NCBI RefSeq assembly: GCF_013112485.1
Contig: NZ_JABFHG010000004.1
Location: forward strand, 310,001 to 374,000
DNA length: 64,000 bases
Origin: Roseicella sp. DB1501
GTDB lineage: Bacteria > Pseudomonadota > Alphaproteobacteria > Acetobacterales > Acetobacteraceae
Direction: 5' to 3'
Below, one piece after another: positions 16,232 through 24,482 of the stretch. The notes under the pieces were generated by a model that was not told the DNA's origin, ran no database searches, and saw nothing but the letters and a program-made list of their open reading frames with translations. How positions within the stretch are numbered: position 1 is the stretch's first letter; the number at the start of each line of letters is the position of its first letter. The position numbers and the translations under genes were made by a program.

Positions 16232-18922
16232 ATGATGACGGATCAGCGGCCAGATCCCGACGATCTTCTGGAGGTCGTGAAAGGTGAGGACCATCGCTCC
16301 AAACGCGGGCAACTGAAGATATTCTTCGGCGCGTGCGCAGGGGTGGGCAAGACCTTCGCGATGCTCCAGGCGGCGCGCCAGCTCCACGCCGAGGGGGCCG
16401 CAGTCGGGATCGGGGTCGTCGAAACCCACGGTCGCAAAGATACGCAGGAACTCTTAGAAGGGCTTCCTGTTCTGCCGCGCAAGACGGTGGGCGGCAACGG
16501 CCGAGCGGCAACCGAGTTTGATCTCGATGGCGCGCTCGCATCGCCATACAAAATTCTGGTTGTCGATGAACTAGCCCACACCAACGTCGCCGGCAGCCGA
16601 CATGCCAAACGCTGGCAGGATGTCGAGGAGCTGCTCGATGCCGGCATCGACGTCTATACGGCGCTTAACGTCCAGCATCTCGACAGCCTCAACGATATCG
16701 TTGGCGGCATCATAGGCACCCGTGTGCGGGAGACGGTTCCTGACCGCATCTTCGACGCCGCCACCGACGTTGTATTGGTGGACATACCGCCCGACGATCT
16801 GCTGGCCAGGTTGAACGCCGGAAAGGTCTATTTGCCGGTCGCGGTCGAGCGTGCTCGTCAGAATTTCTTCCGTCGCGGCAATTTGATAGCGCTCCGCGAA
16901 CTGGCGCTTCGCCGCGTCGCCGATCGTGTGAACGCGGATGTGCGGAGCTATCGAGTCTCTCACGCGATCAAGTCGGTCTGGCCCACTCAGGAAATGCTCA
17001 TGGTCTGCGTGAGCGCCGACCGATCGCAAGAGCGGTTGGTTCGCGAGGGCGCGCGGCTCGCGCAGCGGCTACAGGCCAAATGGATCGTCGTCCATATCGA
17101 CCAACCCTACAAAGGCGACGACACGAGATCCCGCGAAACATTGCTGACGATCGCCACCACCGCGCAGGCAGCGGGGGCGGAGTTTGCAAATATTCCCGGA
17201 CAGGATATCGCCGAGACCCTGTTGGATTACGCGCGCAAGCGCAATGTTACGAAGCTCATTGTCGGTAATCCACCCCGCTGGAAATTCAAGCTCTTCCGAT
17301 CACGGCTTCAGGAAAGAATCGCGCGCGCTGGCCCGGAAATGGGACTGATCCTGCTCAGCGTCGATGATGTTCGGCCGACGGTCAAACGCAAAGTCACGGA
17401 TGAACCCCGAGGCTATGCTGCGGCGCTCTCCATTGCGACACTCGCTTGCGGCGCAACCACGGCGCTAGCGGCATGGCTGCTGCGGGTCTTCGACCCATCC
17501 AACGTCATCATGCTGTTCTTGATGACGGTCGTGTTCGTCGCGATGCATCTCGGCCGCGTCGCCGGCGCTTGGGCCGCGTTTTTGTCGGTGGTGTGCTTCG
17601 ATCTATTTTTCATCGAGCCAACGCTCTCATTCACCGCCACTGACACCCAATATTTCTTCACCTTTGCGCTCATGTTGGTCGTGGCGCTTGTCATCAGCCA
17701 GCTCGCTGCGCGTATGCGCTCCGAAGCCAGGGTCGCTCGCGCCGGCGAGCGCCGGGCTTCCACTCTGGCCCGCATCGCGCGCGATCTCTCCAGCGCCATA
17801 AAGATCGAACAGATAGTCTCGATGTGCCGGGACGCGATCACCCCCCTGATCGGGGCTCAGGTGGTTCTTCTCATCCCGGACCAGAAGGAGCGCCTCGTCG
17901 CGACCCAGAATGCCGGCTTCGTCGACCTCTCGGTCGCCCAATGGACTTTCGACCATGCGCAGGAAGCGGGACTCGGAACACAGACCTTGAGCGCCGCCAA
18001 TGCGCTCTATCTTCCGCTTAAGGCGTCAATGGCAACCAGAGGCGTGCTGGCCATCCTGCCGTCCGGCTCGACGATACTGAACGATCCAGACGATCGCCGC
18101 TTGCTCGATGCCTGTTGCTCGACCATCGGATTGGCGCTCGAGCGTATCCATTTCGTGGAGGTTGCCCAGGACACGCTGGTCCGCATGGAAGGCGAGAAAC
18201 TTCGCAATGCTCTTCTTTCTGCGGTGTCTCACGATCTCAAAACACCGCTGACAGCGATCCGCGGCTTGGCGGAGACCCTCGAGGACTCGCCTAACCTGCG
18301 CGTCAACGACCGCACCGATCTTGCTCGTTCCATCAAGATGCAAGCCGACGAACTCAAGCGCCTCGTGAGCAATCTTCTCGACTTGGCGCGAATGCAAAGC
18401 GACGGGGTGCATCTCCACAAAGAATGGCACACGCTCAGCGAGATCGTCGGCAGCGCCCTCGCGCAATCAACCACGCTTCTAAAGCCACGGACGGTCCAAA
18501 CGCGCCTTCCGGCCACCCTGCCGCTCGTCGAGGTTGATGCGGCCCTCATTGAGCGTGTTCTCATCAACCTCTTCGACAACGCGGCAAAATATACGCCGCC
18601 TGAGACAACCGTTACGATCCGAGCCGGAGCTTCAGGGGATTCCGTCTATCTGGTCGTCGAGGACGACGGTCCCGGCTTGCCAGCGACTGACCCCGATGGG
18701 CTTTTTGAGCCGTTCGCCAGGGGGCAGAAGGAATCGTCAATCGCTGGGGTCGGTCTGGGCCTGGCGTTGTGTCGCAGCATCGTTTCCGCGCATGGCGGCA
18801 CGATCCGGGCGCGGGCGCGCAAGCCACATGGCGCAGCCTTCGAGATCCGGCTGCCGCTAGGTGCGCCGCCTGAAGTCGAGAGTGAGACAGCCGATGATCA
18901 AACCGCGCATCCTGATCGTTGA
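16232..18922 (+). CDS. kdpD: Sensor histidine kinase KdpD
   Basis: An 896-residue sensor with the full KdpD layout. An N-terminal KdpD domain has the Walker A segment GACAGVGKT (residues 33-41). A USP-like domain follows, then four clustered membrane helices (about residues 390-490), a GAF-like domain, a HisKA domain with phospho-acceptor His 667 in AVSHDLKTPLT, and a HATPase domain with N, G1 and G2 boxes (NLFDNAAKYTPP, DDGPGLP). It senses low K+ or osmotic stress and phosphorylates KdpE. The 3' end overlaps kdpE. Confidence 0.97.
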   Translation: MMTDQRPDPDDLLEVVKGEDHRSKRGQLKIFFGACAGVGKTFAMLQAARQLHAEGAAVGIGVVETHGRKDTQELLEGLPVLPRKTVGGNGRAATEFDLDGALASPYKILVVDELAHTNVAGSRHAKRWQDVEELLDAGIDVYTALNVQHLDSLNDIVGGIIGTRVRETVPDRIFDAATDVVLVDIPPDDLLARLNAGKVYLPVAVERARQNFFRRGNLIALRELALRRVADRVNADVRSYRVSHAIKSVWPTQEMLMVCVSADRSQERLVREGARLAQRLQAKWIVVHIDQPYKGDDTRSRETLLTIATTAQAAGAEFANIPGQDIAETLLDYARKRNVTKLIVGNPPRWKFKLFRSRLQERIARAGPEMGLILLSVDDVRPTVKRKVTDEPRGYAAALSIATLACGATTALAAWLLRVFDPSNVIMLFLMTVVFVAMHLGRVAGAWAAFLSVVCFDLFFIEPTLSFTATDTQYFFTFALMLVVALVISQLAARMRSEARVARAGERRASTLARIARDLSSAIKIEQIVSMCRDAITPLIGAQVVLLIPDQKERLVATQNAGFVDLSVAQWTFDHAQEAGLGTQTLSAANALYLPLKASMATRGVLAILPSGSTILNDPDDRRLLDACCSTIGLALERIHFVEVAQDTLVRMEGEKLRNALLSAVSHDLKTPLTAIRGLAETLEDSPNLRVNDRTDLARSIKMQADELKRLVSNLLDLARMQSDGVHLHKEWHTLSEIVGSALAQSTTLLKPRTVQTRLPATLPLVEVDAALIERVLINLFDNAAKYTPPETTVTIRAGASGDSVYLVVEDDGPGLPATDPDGLFEPFARGQKESSIAGVGLGLALCRSIVSAHGGTIRARARKPHGAAFEIRLPLGAPPEVESETADDQTAHPDR

Positions 18923-19607
18923 GGACGAAGCCGACATTCGTCGCTTTGTCCGAATGGCGCTTGAAAAGGAAGGCATGAACGTCTTCGAGACGGCTACGGC
19001 CGAGGAGGCGCGCCTCAACGTGGGCAGCCGGAAACCCGATCTCATGATCGTCGACCTTGGTTTGCCTGACGGAGACGGAAAGATGCTGATCCGCGACGTC
19101 CGTAGTTGGGTCTCCGCTCCGATCGTCGTGCTGTCGGCGCGTGAACAGGAAACCGAGAAGGTCGAAGCGCTGGACGCCGGCGCCGACGATTACCTGGTCA
19201 AGCCATTCGGTGTGCCGGAGTTGCTGGCGCGTGTGCGTGCGCAACTGCGTCGCTCAAGCACGGTGTCAAACGGTGCAGGCGCCTCGCCGATCGTGAGATT
19301 TGGAAATGTCTCAATCAACCTCGCCACCCACGAGATCGCGCGGGGCGATGAGCCGGTGCATCTGACACCAAACGAGTTTCGTCTGCTCACGGCGCTGATC
19401 CGCGGGCACGGTAAGGTGCTCACCCATCGACAGCTCCTCATGGAAGTTTGGGGGCCAGGCTACGCGGAGCGCTCGCATTACATTCGCATCTATATGGCTC
19501 AGCTTCGGCAAAAACTTGAGGATGACCCGTCGCAGCCCGTGCATTTGATCACGGAATTGCAGGTTGGTTATCGACTCTCTGGGCTCGAGATTTCAGAAGC
19601 AAGTTAG
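18894..19607 (+). CDS. kdpE: Response regulator KdpE
   Basis: A 237-residue OmpR/PhoB-type regulator starting at MIKPRILIVEDEAD. The receiver domain has acidic residues near 11-12, phospho-acceptor Asp 54 (MIVDLGLPDGDG) and Lys in LVKPFG. The C-terminal winged helix includes LTPNEFRLLTALI and YIRIYMAQLRQKLE. It overlaps the end of kdpD by 29 bp, so the two are co-translated. It should bind the TTTAC-N6-CTTAC repeats seen at 11284, 20787 and 21909 and activate kdp transcription. Confidence 0.96.
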   Translation: MIKPRILIVEDEADIRRFVRMALEKEGMNVFETATAEEARLNVGSRKPDLMIVDLGLPDGDGKMLIRDVRSWVSAPIVVLSAREQETEKVEALDAGADDYLVKPFGVPELLARVRAQLRRSSTVSNGAGASPIVRFGNVSINLATHEIARGDEPVHLTPNEFRLLTALIRGHGKVLTHRQLLMEVWGPGYAERSHYIRIYMAQLRQKLEDDPSQPVHLITELQVGYRLSGLEISEAS

Positions 19608-19689
19608 GTTTACGCCAACGATAGTGTCATCCGCCCGTGGCTGCTCGCAGCATAGTCTTTGGCGTGATCTGGAAAGTGAGGTGGCGATC

Positions 19690-20367
19690 ATGATCGCCAA
19701 GGTCTTGATTCAATCACTCTTGGGCTTGCTAGTCCTTGGCCTTCTGCTGTTTGCGCCTGCCGGCACGCTGTCATGGCCGGAAGGCTGGGCATATCTCCTG
19801 CTCTTCATGGTTTGCAGCCTCGCGATGACGCTCTGGATGCTGAAGGCTGATCCCGCACTACTGGCCGCGCGGATGCAGTCGCCACTCAAGGCTGAGCAGA
19901 AGCCGCGCGATCGCATCATCGTTTCGCTGCTTCTGATTTTCTTCTGCGCGTGGATGGCGTTCATTGCGCTCGATGCCGAGCGCTTTGAATGGTCCGATGG
20001 CCCCGTCTGGCTCGAGGTGGTCGGCGCGGTGCTGGTGGCATGGTCGTTCTGGGGCTTCTACACGGTCCTGCGCGCCAACAGCTTTGCCGCGACGACGATT
20101 GGCGTCCAAAAGGAACGCGGTCAAAGCGTGATTTCGTCCGGCCCCTACGCCGTCATTCGCCATCCAATGTATGCCTATCTGTTTCCGTTCGCGATCGGCA
20201 CGACACTGATGCTCGGATCGTTATGGGGTTTGCTCGGACTTATCCCAATGGCGATCATTCTTGCCGCGCGGATATTTGGGGAGGAAGCGGTCTTGGCCGA
20301 CGAGCTTCCGGGCTATCGAAACTATGTTAGCCGCGTGCGCTACCGCCTGCTGCCCGGTGTTTGGTGA
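19690..20367 (+). CDS. Isoprenylcysteine carboxyl methyltransferase (ICMT)-family membrane protein
   Basis: A 225-residue membrane protein with about five hydrophobic segments. The C-terminal ICMT/PEMT signature is GPYAVIRHPMY, followed by EE, a GYRNY segment and RVRYRLLPGVW. Bacterial members are SAM-dependent methyltransferases of largely unknown substrates. The ATG at 19690 was chosen because the hydrophobic family N-terminus starts there. It is 82 bp after kdpE on the same strand, so it may be read through from the kdp operon. Any role in potassium stress is only inference. Confidence 0.85.
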   Translation: MIAKVLIQSLLGLLVLGLLLFAPAGTLSWPEGWAYLLLFMVCSLAMTLWMLKADPALLAARMQSPLKAEQKPRDRIIVSLLLIFFCAWMAFIALDAERFEWSDGPVWLEVVGAVLVAWSFWGFYTVLRANSFAATTIGVQKERGQSVISSGPYAVIRHPMYAYLFPFAIGTTLMLGSLWGLLGLIPMAIILAARIFGEEAVLADELPGYRNYVSRVRYRLLPGVW

Positions 20368-20391
20368 AAACCTCAGTCCCGCCCCCGGTCG

Positions 20392-20724
20392 TTATGGCGC
20401 ACGGGAAGGGAAAGTTTGCTTTGCGCGTCGACGCAAATTCTGCCGGAAAAACCGCACCACCTCGCGATTGAAGGCGACATGAAAGCCAGCGCGGTCAAAT
20501 CCGGGTGGCGAGGTGCTGGGGGTCGCGGGATTGGTCTTGGGAAGTTGACAGTCGAAGAGAGCGGGCAAGACTCGGCAATGCCAAGAAATTGCCGCTGCAT
20601 CCGTCATCGTTCCGGCGGCCGCCAGCACCGTGAAGCCGCCCGAGGAAAAGCCGAAGGCGCCCACCCGCGCCGGGTCTAAGCGCGCACGATGAGACCATTG
20701 CTCCAGCATGTAGCTGACCAGCAC
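20392..20724 (-). pseudogene. Remnant of an alpha/beta-hydrolase (dienelactone-hydrolase-like)
   Basis: About 110 codons on the minus strand contain the nucleophile elbow GFSSGG and a preceding LDPARVGAFG helix, and later a typical C-terminal FNREVVRFFR segment. The N-terminal third and the acid-residue region are missing, and upstream the frame runs into the lysR upstream sequence. The gene is therefore broken. It may mark a recombination scar between the kdp block and the lysR-porin block. Confidence 0.6.
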
Positions 20725-20786
20725 CGAGGAACTGCCGCGGCAGGCGTGCGCATCCTTACAGCACTTTTATGCCAACGGATAAAAAC

Positions 20787-20803
20787 TTTATCCCACCCTT
20801 ACA
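20787..20803 (+). promoter_or_regulatory. Putative KdpE box upstream of lysR
   Basis: TTTATCCCACCCTTACA has the same 17-bp layout (TTTAT-N6-CTTACA, 11-bp phasing) as the site before kdpF. The 10 bases ACCCTTACAT around the right half-site are also identical to 11324-11333 in the kdp upstream region. It lies 130 bp before the LysR start codon. Confidence 0.5.
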
Positions 20804-20932
20804 TTCGATCGCTTAAGCCTCGGTCGATCCTTCGGAGACAAGCGATTGAAAATCGTCTGATCTTGGACGGCGAGCGGGGGTGAACGGGGATCTTCCTATG
20901 ATTACTTCATCCTAGCTGCTGGTTAACCAATC

Positions 20933-21868
20933 GTGCCCATACCGAAATGCACCATCGAGGTTCGGCACCTTCGCTACGTTGTTGTGGCCGCAGAACAGGG
21001 GAGCTTCCGAAAAGCCTCCGCCAGGCTTGGAGTGCGCGAGTCAACGATCAGCCGACAGATCCGTGATTTGGAAGATGCCCTCGGCTCTAGTCTTTTTCTC
21101 CGCACCCGAGCGGGCGTCGCTCTTACCCAAGCCGGCGAGAGCTTTGTTCAGAGAGCGCGATGTGCTCTTACGCAGATTGATTTCGCGATCCGCGATGTTG
21201 GAGCGATTGGACGCGGCAGCCGCGGGGTCATTCGCATCGGACTTTTTTCCTCCCTTGCAACCGGATTCGTCGCGAGCCTGATTGGGCAATTTATGGCTGA
21301 TCACAAGGAGGTGCAGCTCGAATTCCTCGAAGGCGATCACCTTGAACTCATCCCTGCCGTGCGCCGCCATCAACTCGACATTGCGTTCATGACCGAGCCT
21401 CATGAGATCGAGGATTTCAGCTCGATACGTTTGTGGACCGAGCAGGTCTATGTGGTTTTGTCGAAAGCGGACGCTCTCGCATCTCGATCGGAGATAGCCT
21501 GGAGTGATATACGTCGCCGTCGGTTCATCGTCACAGAGATCGCGCCTGGACGGGATATTGAGGCTCTCCTCTTTCGGCATTTGTCTTCACTGGGTCATCG
21601 GCCGGACATCCAGCGCAATCGCGTATCCCGCCAGACCCTGATGCAACTCGTTGCTTGTGGTCAAGGCATCACGCTCGCGAGCGAGTCGATCACCGAAACG
21701 CCGTTCGCTGGCGTCGCGTATCGGAGATTAGTTGGGTGTCGGCTGCCGTTCTGTGGCATTTGGTCCGATGAAAACGACAATCCCGCATTTCGGCGCCTGC
21801 TGAGCATGGCGAACCTCCTGTCGAGGGTCGAGAGCAACGCAGTCGTCCGTAGGCCCCATACTCATTAG
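20933..21868 (+). CDS. LysR-family transcriptional regulator
   Basis: A 311-residue LysR protein. The N-terminal winged helix-turn-helix covers about residues 8-67 (FRKASARLGVRESTISRQIRDLE), and the C-terminal co-inducer domain is of the periplasmic-binding-protein type. The ligand is unknown. The start MPIPKCTIEVRHLRY fits family length. It lies 141 bp before an outer-membrane protein gene on the same strand and is preceded by a putative KdpE box, so it may link potassium status to porin expression; this is inference. Confidence 0.9.
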   Translation: MPIPKCTIEVRHLRYVVVAAEQGSFRKASARLGVRESTISRQIRDLEDALGSSLFLRTRAGVALTQAGESFVQRARCALTQIDFAIRDVGAIGRGSRGVIRIGLFSSLATGFVASLIGQFMADHKEVQLEFLEGDHLELIPAVRRHQLDIAFMTEPHEIEDFSSIRLWTEQVYVVLSKADALASRSEIAWSDIRRRRFIVTEIAPGRDIEALLFRHLSSLGHRPDIQRNRVSRQTLMQLVACGQGITLASESITETPFAGVAYRRLVGCRLPFCGIWSDENDNPAFRRLLSMANLLSRVESNAVVRRPHTH

Positions 21869-21908
21869 AGTGTATAATTATTGGGTGGGGCAGCGGCGTG
21901 CCGCGATT

Positions 21909-21925
21909 TTTACTCCGTCCTTACG
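21909..21925 (+). promoter_or_regulatory. Putative KdpE box upstream of the porin gene
   Basis: TTTACTCCGTCCTTACG has the TTTAC-N6-CTTACG layout with 11-bp phasing, the third copy in the cargo. A looser pair TTTAC/CTTACG with 14-bp phasing follows at 21951-21970. The first copy is about 85 bp before the porin start codon, a suitable place for an activator. Confidence 0.5.
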
Positions 21926-22009
21926 ATTCTGAGCAAGATAAGACGCCGATTTTACGCGCCCGCTCTTACGTCTCGTGTGCATCGACCTTTCAGGCAGAGG
22001 GATGCACGC

Positions 22010-23254
22010 ATGACAACTCCGTCTCCGTTTTCCTATTCGGTGGCCACCTCGAGGCGATGCGGCTCTCGCTCGTCTGGTGTGCGCGCCGCCCGTTACGCCT
22101 TCCTGCTCGTTGCCTGTAGCGCCTTCTTCGGGATCGAGGCGGCTCACGCCGATCCGTTGCCGGCGCCGAGCTTTTCCGGCCCACTCGCGCCTAATCCTCA
22201 TCCTCTGTCGGTGGACGCGGGGCCATTTGGCTCGATCTCGCTCTCCGGTCAGCTCAGCGGCATTGGCGTGTTGCAAAGCGCCGCCACGCACGCGGGCGGC
22301 ATAGGAAACGAGGACGGATTCGCAGACCTCAGCAATGCGCAGATCGAGATCCAGACGGACGGACGCTTGCAGTTTTATGTCCAGGCCGGCGCCTATTCGC
22401 TACCGTCGCTGGGCACGGCCTATCTGCGTGCAACGAAAGCGACCGACCAACTCTATGGTCCCATTCCTGTCGCCTATGCCAAGGCCATGATAACACCGGA
22501 GCTGTCAATCAGCGGCGGTCTCCTGCCGACTATGGTCGGCGCGGAGGCGACGTTCACGTTTCAGAACGTCAACATCGAGCGCGGGCTGCTATGGAATCAA
22601 GAGCCTGCGATCAGCCGCGGCGTTCAAGTCAACTATGCGCGCGGGCCGCTCTCCGCAGCGATCTCGCTCAACGACGGCTATTTTTCCGGCAAGTTGAATT
22701 GGCTTTCGGGCACACTAGGTTATGCGATCGACTCGTCGAATTCGATCAGCATTGTCGGCGCCGGCAGCCTGTCGCGGAGCGACAAGTCGTCAGTCGCGAC
22801 CCCCCTCGCGCAGAACAACAGCAGTATCTTCAATCTCATCTACACCCATACCAGCGGCCCACTGACGCTCACGCCCTATCTGCAATATAGCCACGTCGGC
22901 CGTGATGACCAACTCGGCATCAATCGCTCGGCTGATACCTATGGCGGTGCGCTGCTCGTCAAATACGCGCTCAACAGCGAATGGTCGCTTGGCGCGCGCG
23001 CCGAATATCTGAAGACGACCGGCGGAACGTGCGGGACGGACCCCAACTGCACGCCGACCAATCTGCTCTACGGCGCAAAGAGCAACGCCTGGTCGCTCAC
23101 CATCACTCCGACCTACCAAAAGGGCGTGTTCTTCGCGCGTGGCGAACTGTCTTACACCAGGATCGGCAATCTTCAGTCGGGGCTCGGCTTCGGCCGTGAC
23201 TTGAACCAGCGCGATCAGGTCCGCGCCCTACTGGAGACCGGCATCCTCTTCTGA
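22010..23254 (+). CDS. Outer-membrane beta-barrel protein (porin-2/OmpL-like)
   Basis: A 414-residue exported protein. A positive N-terminus and hydrophobic stretch end in a likely signal-peptidase site AHA|DP. The mature part alternates polar and hydrophobic residues as in beta strands, with aromatic girdles (YFSGKLNWLSG, YLQYSHVG). It ends in a hydrophobic strand with terminal Phe (LLETGILF), the outer-membrane assembly signal. It resembles the putative beta-barrel porin-2 family. Its place after lysR and near kdp suggests a solute or ion channel used under low potassium. The start at 22010 is chosen for the complete signal peptide. Confidence 0.8.
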   Translation: MTTPSPFSYSVATSRRCGSRSSGVRAARYAFLLVACSAFFGIEAAHADPLPAPSFSGPLAPNPHPLSVDAGPFGSISLSGQLSGIGVLQSAATHAGGIGNEDGFADLSNAQIEIQTDGRLQFYVQAGAYSLPSLGTAYLRATKATDQLYGPIPVAYAKAMITPELSISGGLLPTMVGAEATFTFQNVNIERGLLWNQEPAISRGVQVNYARGPLSAAISLNDGYFSGKLNWLSGTLGYAIDSSNSISIVGAGSLSRSDKSSVATPLAQNNSSIFNLIYTHTSGPLTLTPYLQYSHVGRDDQLGINRSADTYGGALLVKYALNSEWSLGARAEYLKTTGGTCGTDPNCTPTNLLYGAKSNAWSLTITPTYQKGVFFARGELSYTRIGNLQSGLGFGRDLNQRDQVRALLETGILF

Positions 23255-23418
23255 CGGGGCAGCGCGGGGCGCAGGTTTGAAGGGTCGTTCCGCCTAGCCA
23301 AAACAGCACGAGCACTGGCCGGCACTCGCAGCCTGTTGCTCGGAGATCAGGGGCACCGGAGCTCGAGGCGGTCGTCACCGGCTCTGATATGACGTCAGTC
23401 GCGGCGGTATGTGTGCAT

Positions 23419-23745
23419 TTACGCCAACACTCTGAGGAAAACCGAGCTGATCAGCATCAAAAGGAGCATGGCGAACCCGTGATCCCAGACGCACAGGCTG
23501 TTGGGAGGAATTGGATCGCGCTTCCAGAGTGCGGCACCGAATACGAGCAGCGCCGAAAATCCGAACATGAGATGTATCAGGGATAGGAAGAGTATCGGTC
23601 TATGCTGATCAATGGCCAGAGTAGGAGAACTGAACAGAACGATAAAGCCGACCTGGCCTCCCAACAGTCGCAAATGCTTACGCGAGCGCTCATCGGGATC
23701 GCGTAGCACCCCGAGCCAACGACCTGGACTCCACTCGTGCCGCAT
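23419..23745 (-). CDS. Small hypothetical membrane protein (about 108 aa)
   Basis: A minus-strand frame with three hydrophobic stretches: GGQVGFIVLFSS, LFLSLIHLMFGFSALLVFGA and the C-terminal HGFAMLLLMLISSVF. Charged loops lie between them. The pattern is that of a small polytopic membrane protein, and its coding character is better than that of the overlapping plus-strand frame. I do not recognise a family. The start is uncertain: 23745 gives MRHEWSPGRW, and an upstream start at 23784 is possible. It faces the porin gene. Confidence 0.5.
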   Translation of the reverse strand: MRHEWSPGRWLGVLRDPDERSRKHLRLLGGQVGFIVLFSSPTLAIDQHRPILFLSLIHLMFGFSALLVFGAALWKRDPIPPNSLCVWDHGFAMLLLMLISSVFLRVLA

Positions 23746-23930
23746 GAGCGGACGGCTAACATAGCCGATGTCAGGGCAGCACAATGTTTGGCGCGTCTCT
23801 GTAAGAACTGTATAGGGATGGCTTCACCGACCAGCCGAAGCTCTCCCGGCGGGCGGCGTAAAAATTTGATGCTGTCTTTATTCGAGGCCCGATAGACAGC
23901 GAAAAACGCTTGCAATCGACCGGCCAAATC

Positions 23931-24203
23931 ATGTTTTCCCGCCTCAATACCGGGTCGCGCCTGGCTATTCGCCGCTTTTGCACGAAGCTCGCGATATCGG
24001 CCGTGATCGGCACCTATGGCAAGGCCGGGTATCTCACGGCCGTCTCTTTTTGGATCGGCCTTTATGCCGCGTTTTGTGTGACGTTCGCTCTGATGCTTAA
24101 AGAACGCTTTTGGCAGCGGGACGGCTTCAACCATTGGGATGAAGCATTGTGGCTAGGGTTCGTGGCGTTCGGGCTGCATATCGGCGGTAATTTTGCACAT
24201 TAA
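23931..24203 (+). CDS. Small hypothetical membrane protein (90 aa)
   Basis: A 90-residue protein starting MFSRLNTGSRLAIRR with a basic N-terminus. A hydrophobic central segment (VSFWIGLYAAFCVTFALML) and a second one near the C-terminus (LWLGFVAFGLHIG) follow. No family is recognised. It is the last plus-strand gene of the cargo and converges on the conjugation operon 38 bp away. Confidence 0.5.
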   Translation: MFSRLNTGSRLAIRRFCTKLAISAVIGTYGKAGYLTAVSFWIGLYAAFCVTFALMLKERFWQRDGFNHWDEALWLGFVAFGLHIGGNFAH

Positions 24204-24241
24204 CGACACGGCGAAGTTTCACCGCAATCAGGCCGATGGCA

Positions 24242-24481
24242 TTAGCTATCGACCTTCGCGGCCCCAATGGAACGTCGCGTCTTTGCAAAACCTCGATCTG
24301 TGGCGATGAAGCGTTGCAGCATGGGCACGATTAAACGCACAGGATCAGCCGGCGGTTGATTGGTCTCCCGGCCAAGAATTTCGGCATAGACCGCAAGGTC
24401 GCTATGAAGGCTGGCGGGTAACTCCAGCGTGACTTTTACGGGCTTTTCGTCGGCGATTGGGCCGAGCTTCAACTTGGTCAT
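24242..24481 (-). CDS. DUF2274 protein at the end of the trb operon
   Basis: A 79-residue soluble protein starting MTKLKLGPIADEKPVKVTLEL. DUF2274 proteins are commonly found directly after trbI in Trb-type ICEs and plasmids, and their role is unknown. The N-terminal strand followed by helices (LPASLHSDLAVYAEILG) resembles a ribbon-helix-helix fold, so a regulator or accessory DNA-binding protein is possible. Its start codon comes one base after the trbI stop, so it is the last gene of that transcript. Confidence 0.8.
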   Translation of the reverse strand: MTKLKLGPIADEKPVKVTLELPASLHSDLAVYAEILGRETNQPPADPVRLIVPMLQRFIATDRGFAKTRRSIGAAKVDS

Positions 24482-24482
24482 G

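Noticed and set aside
23577-24134. Minus-strand frame of 185 codons
   Set aside because: It overlaps two frames with clear membrane-protein patterns and itself lacks structure-like features.
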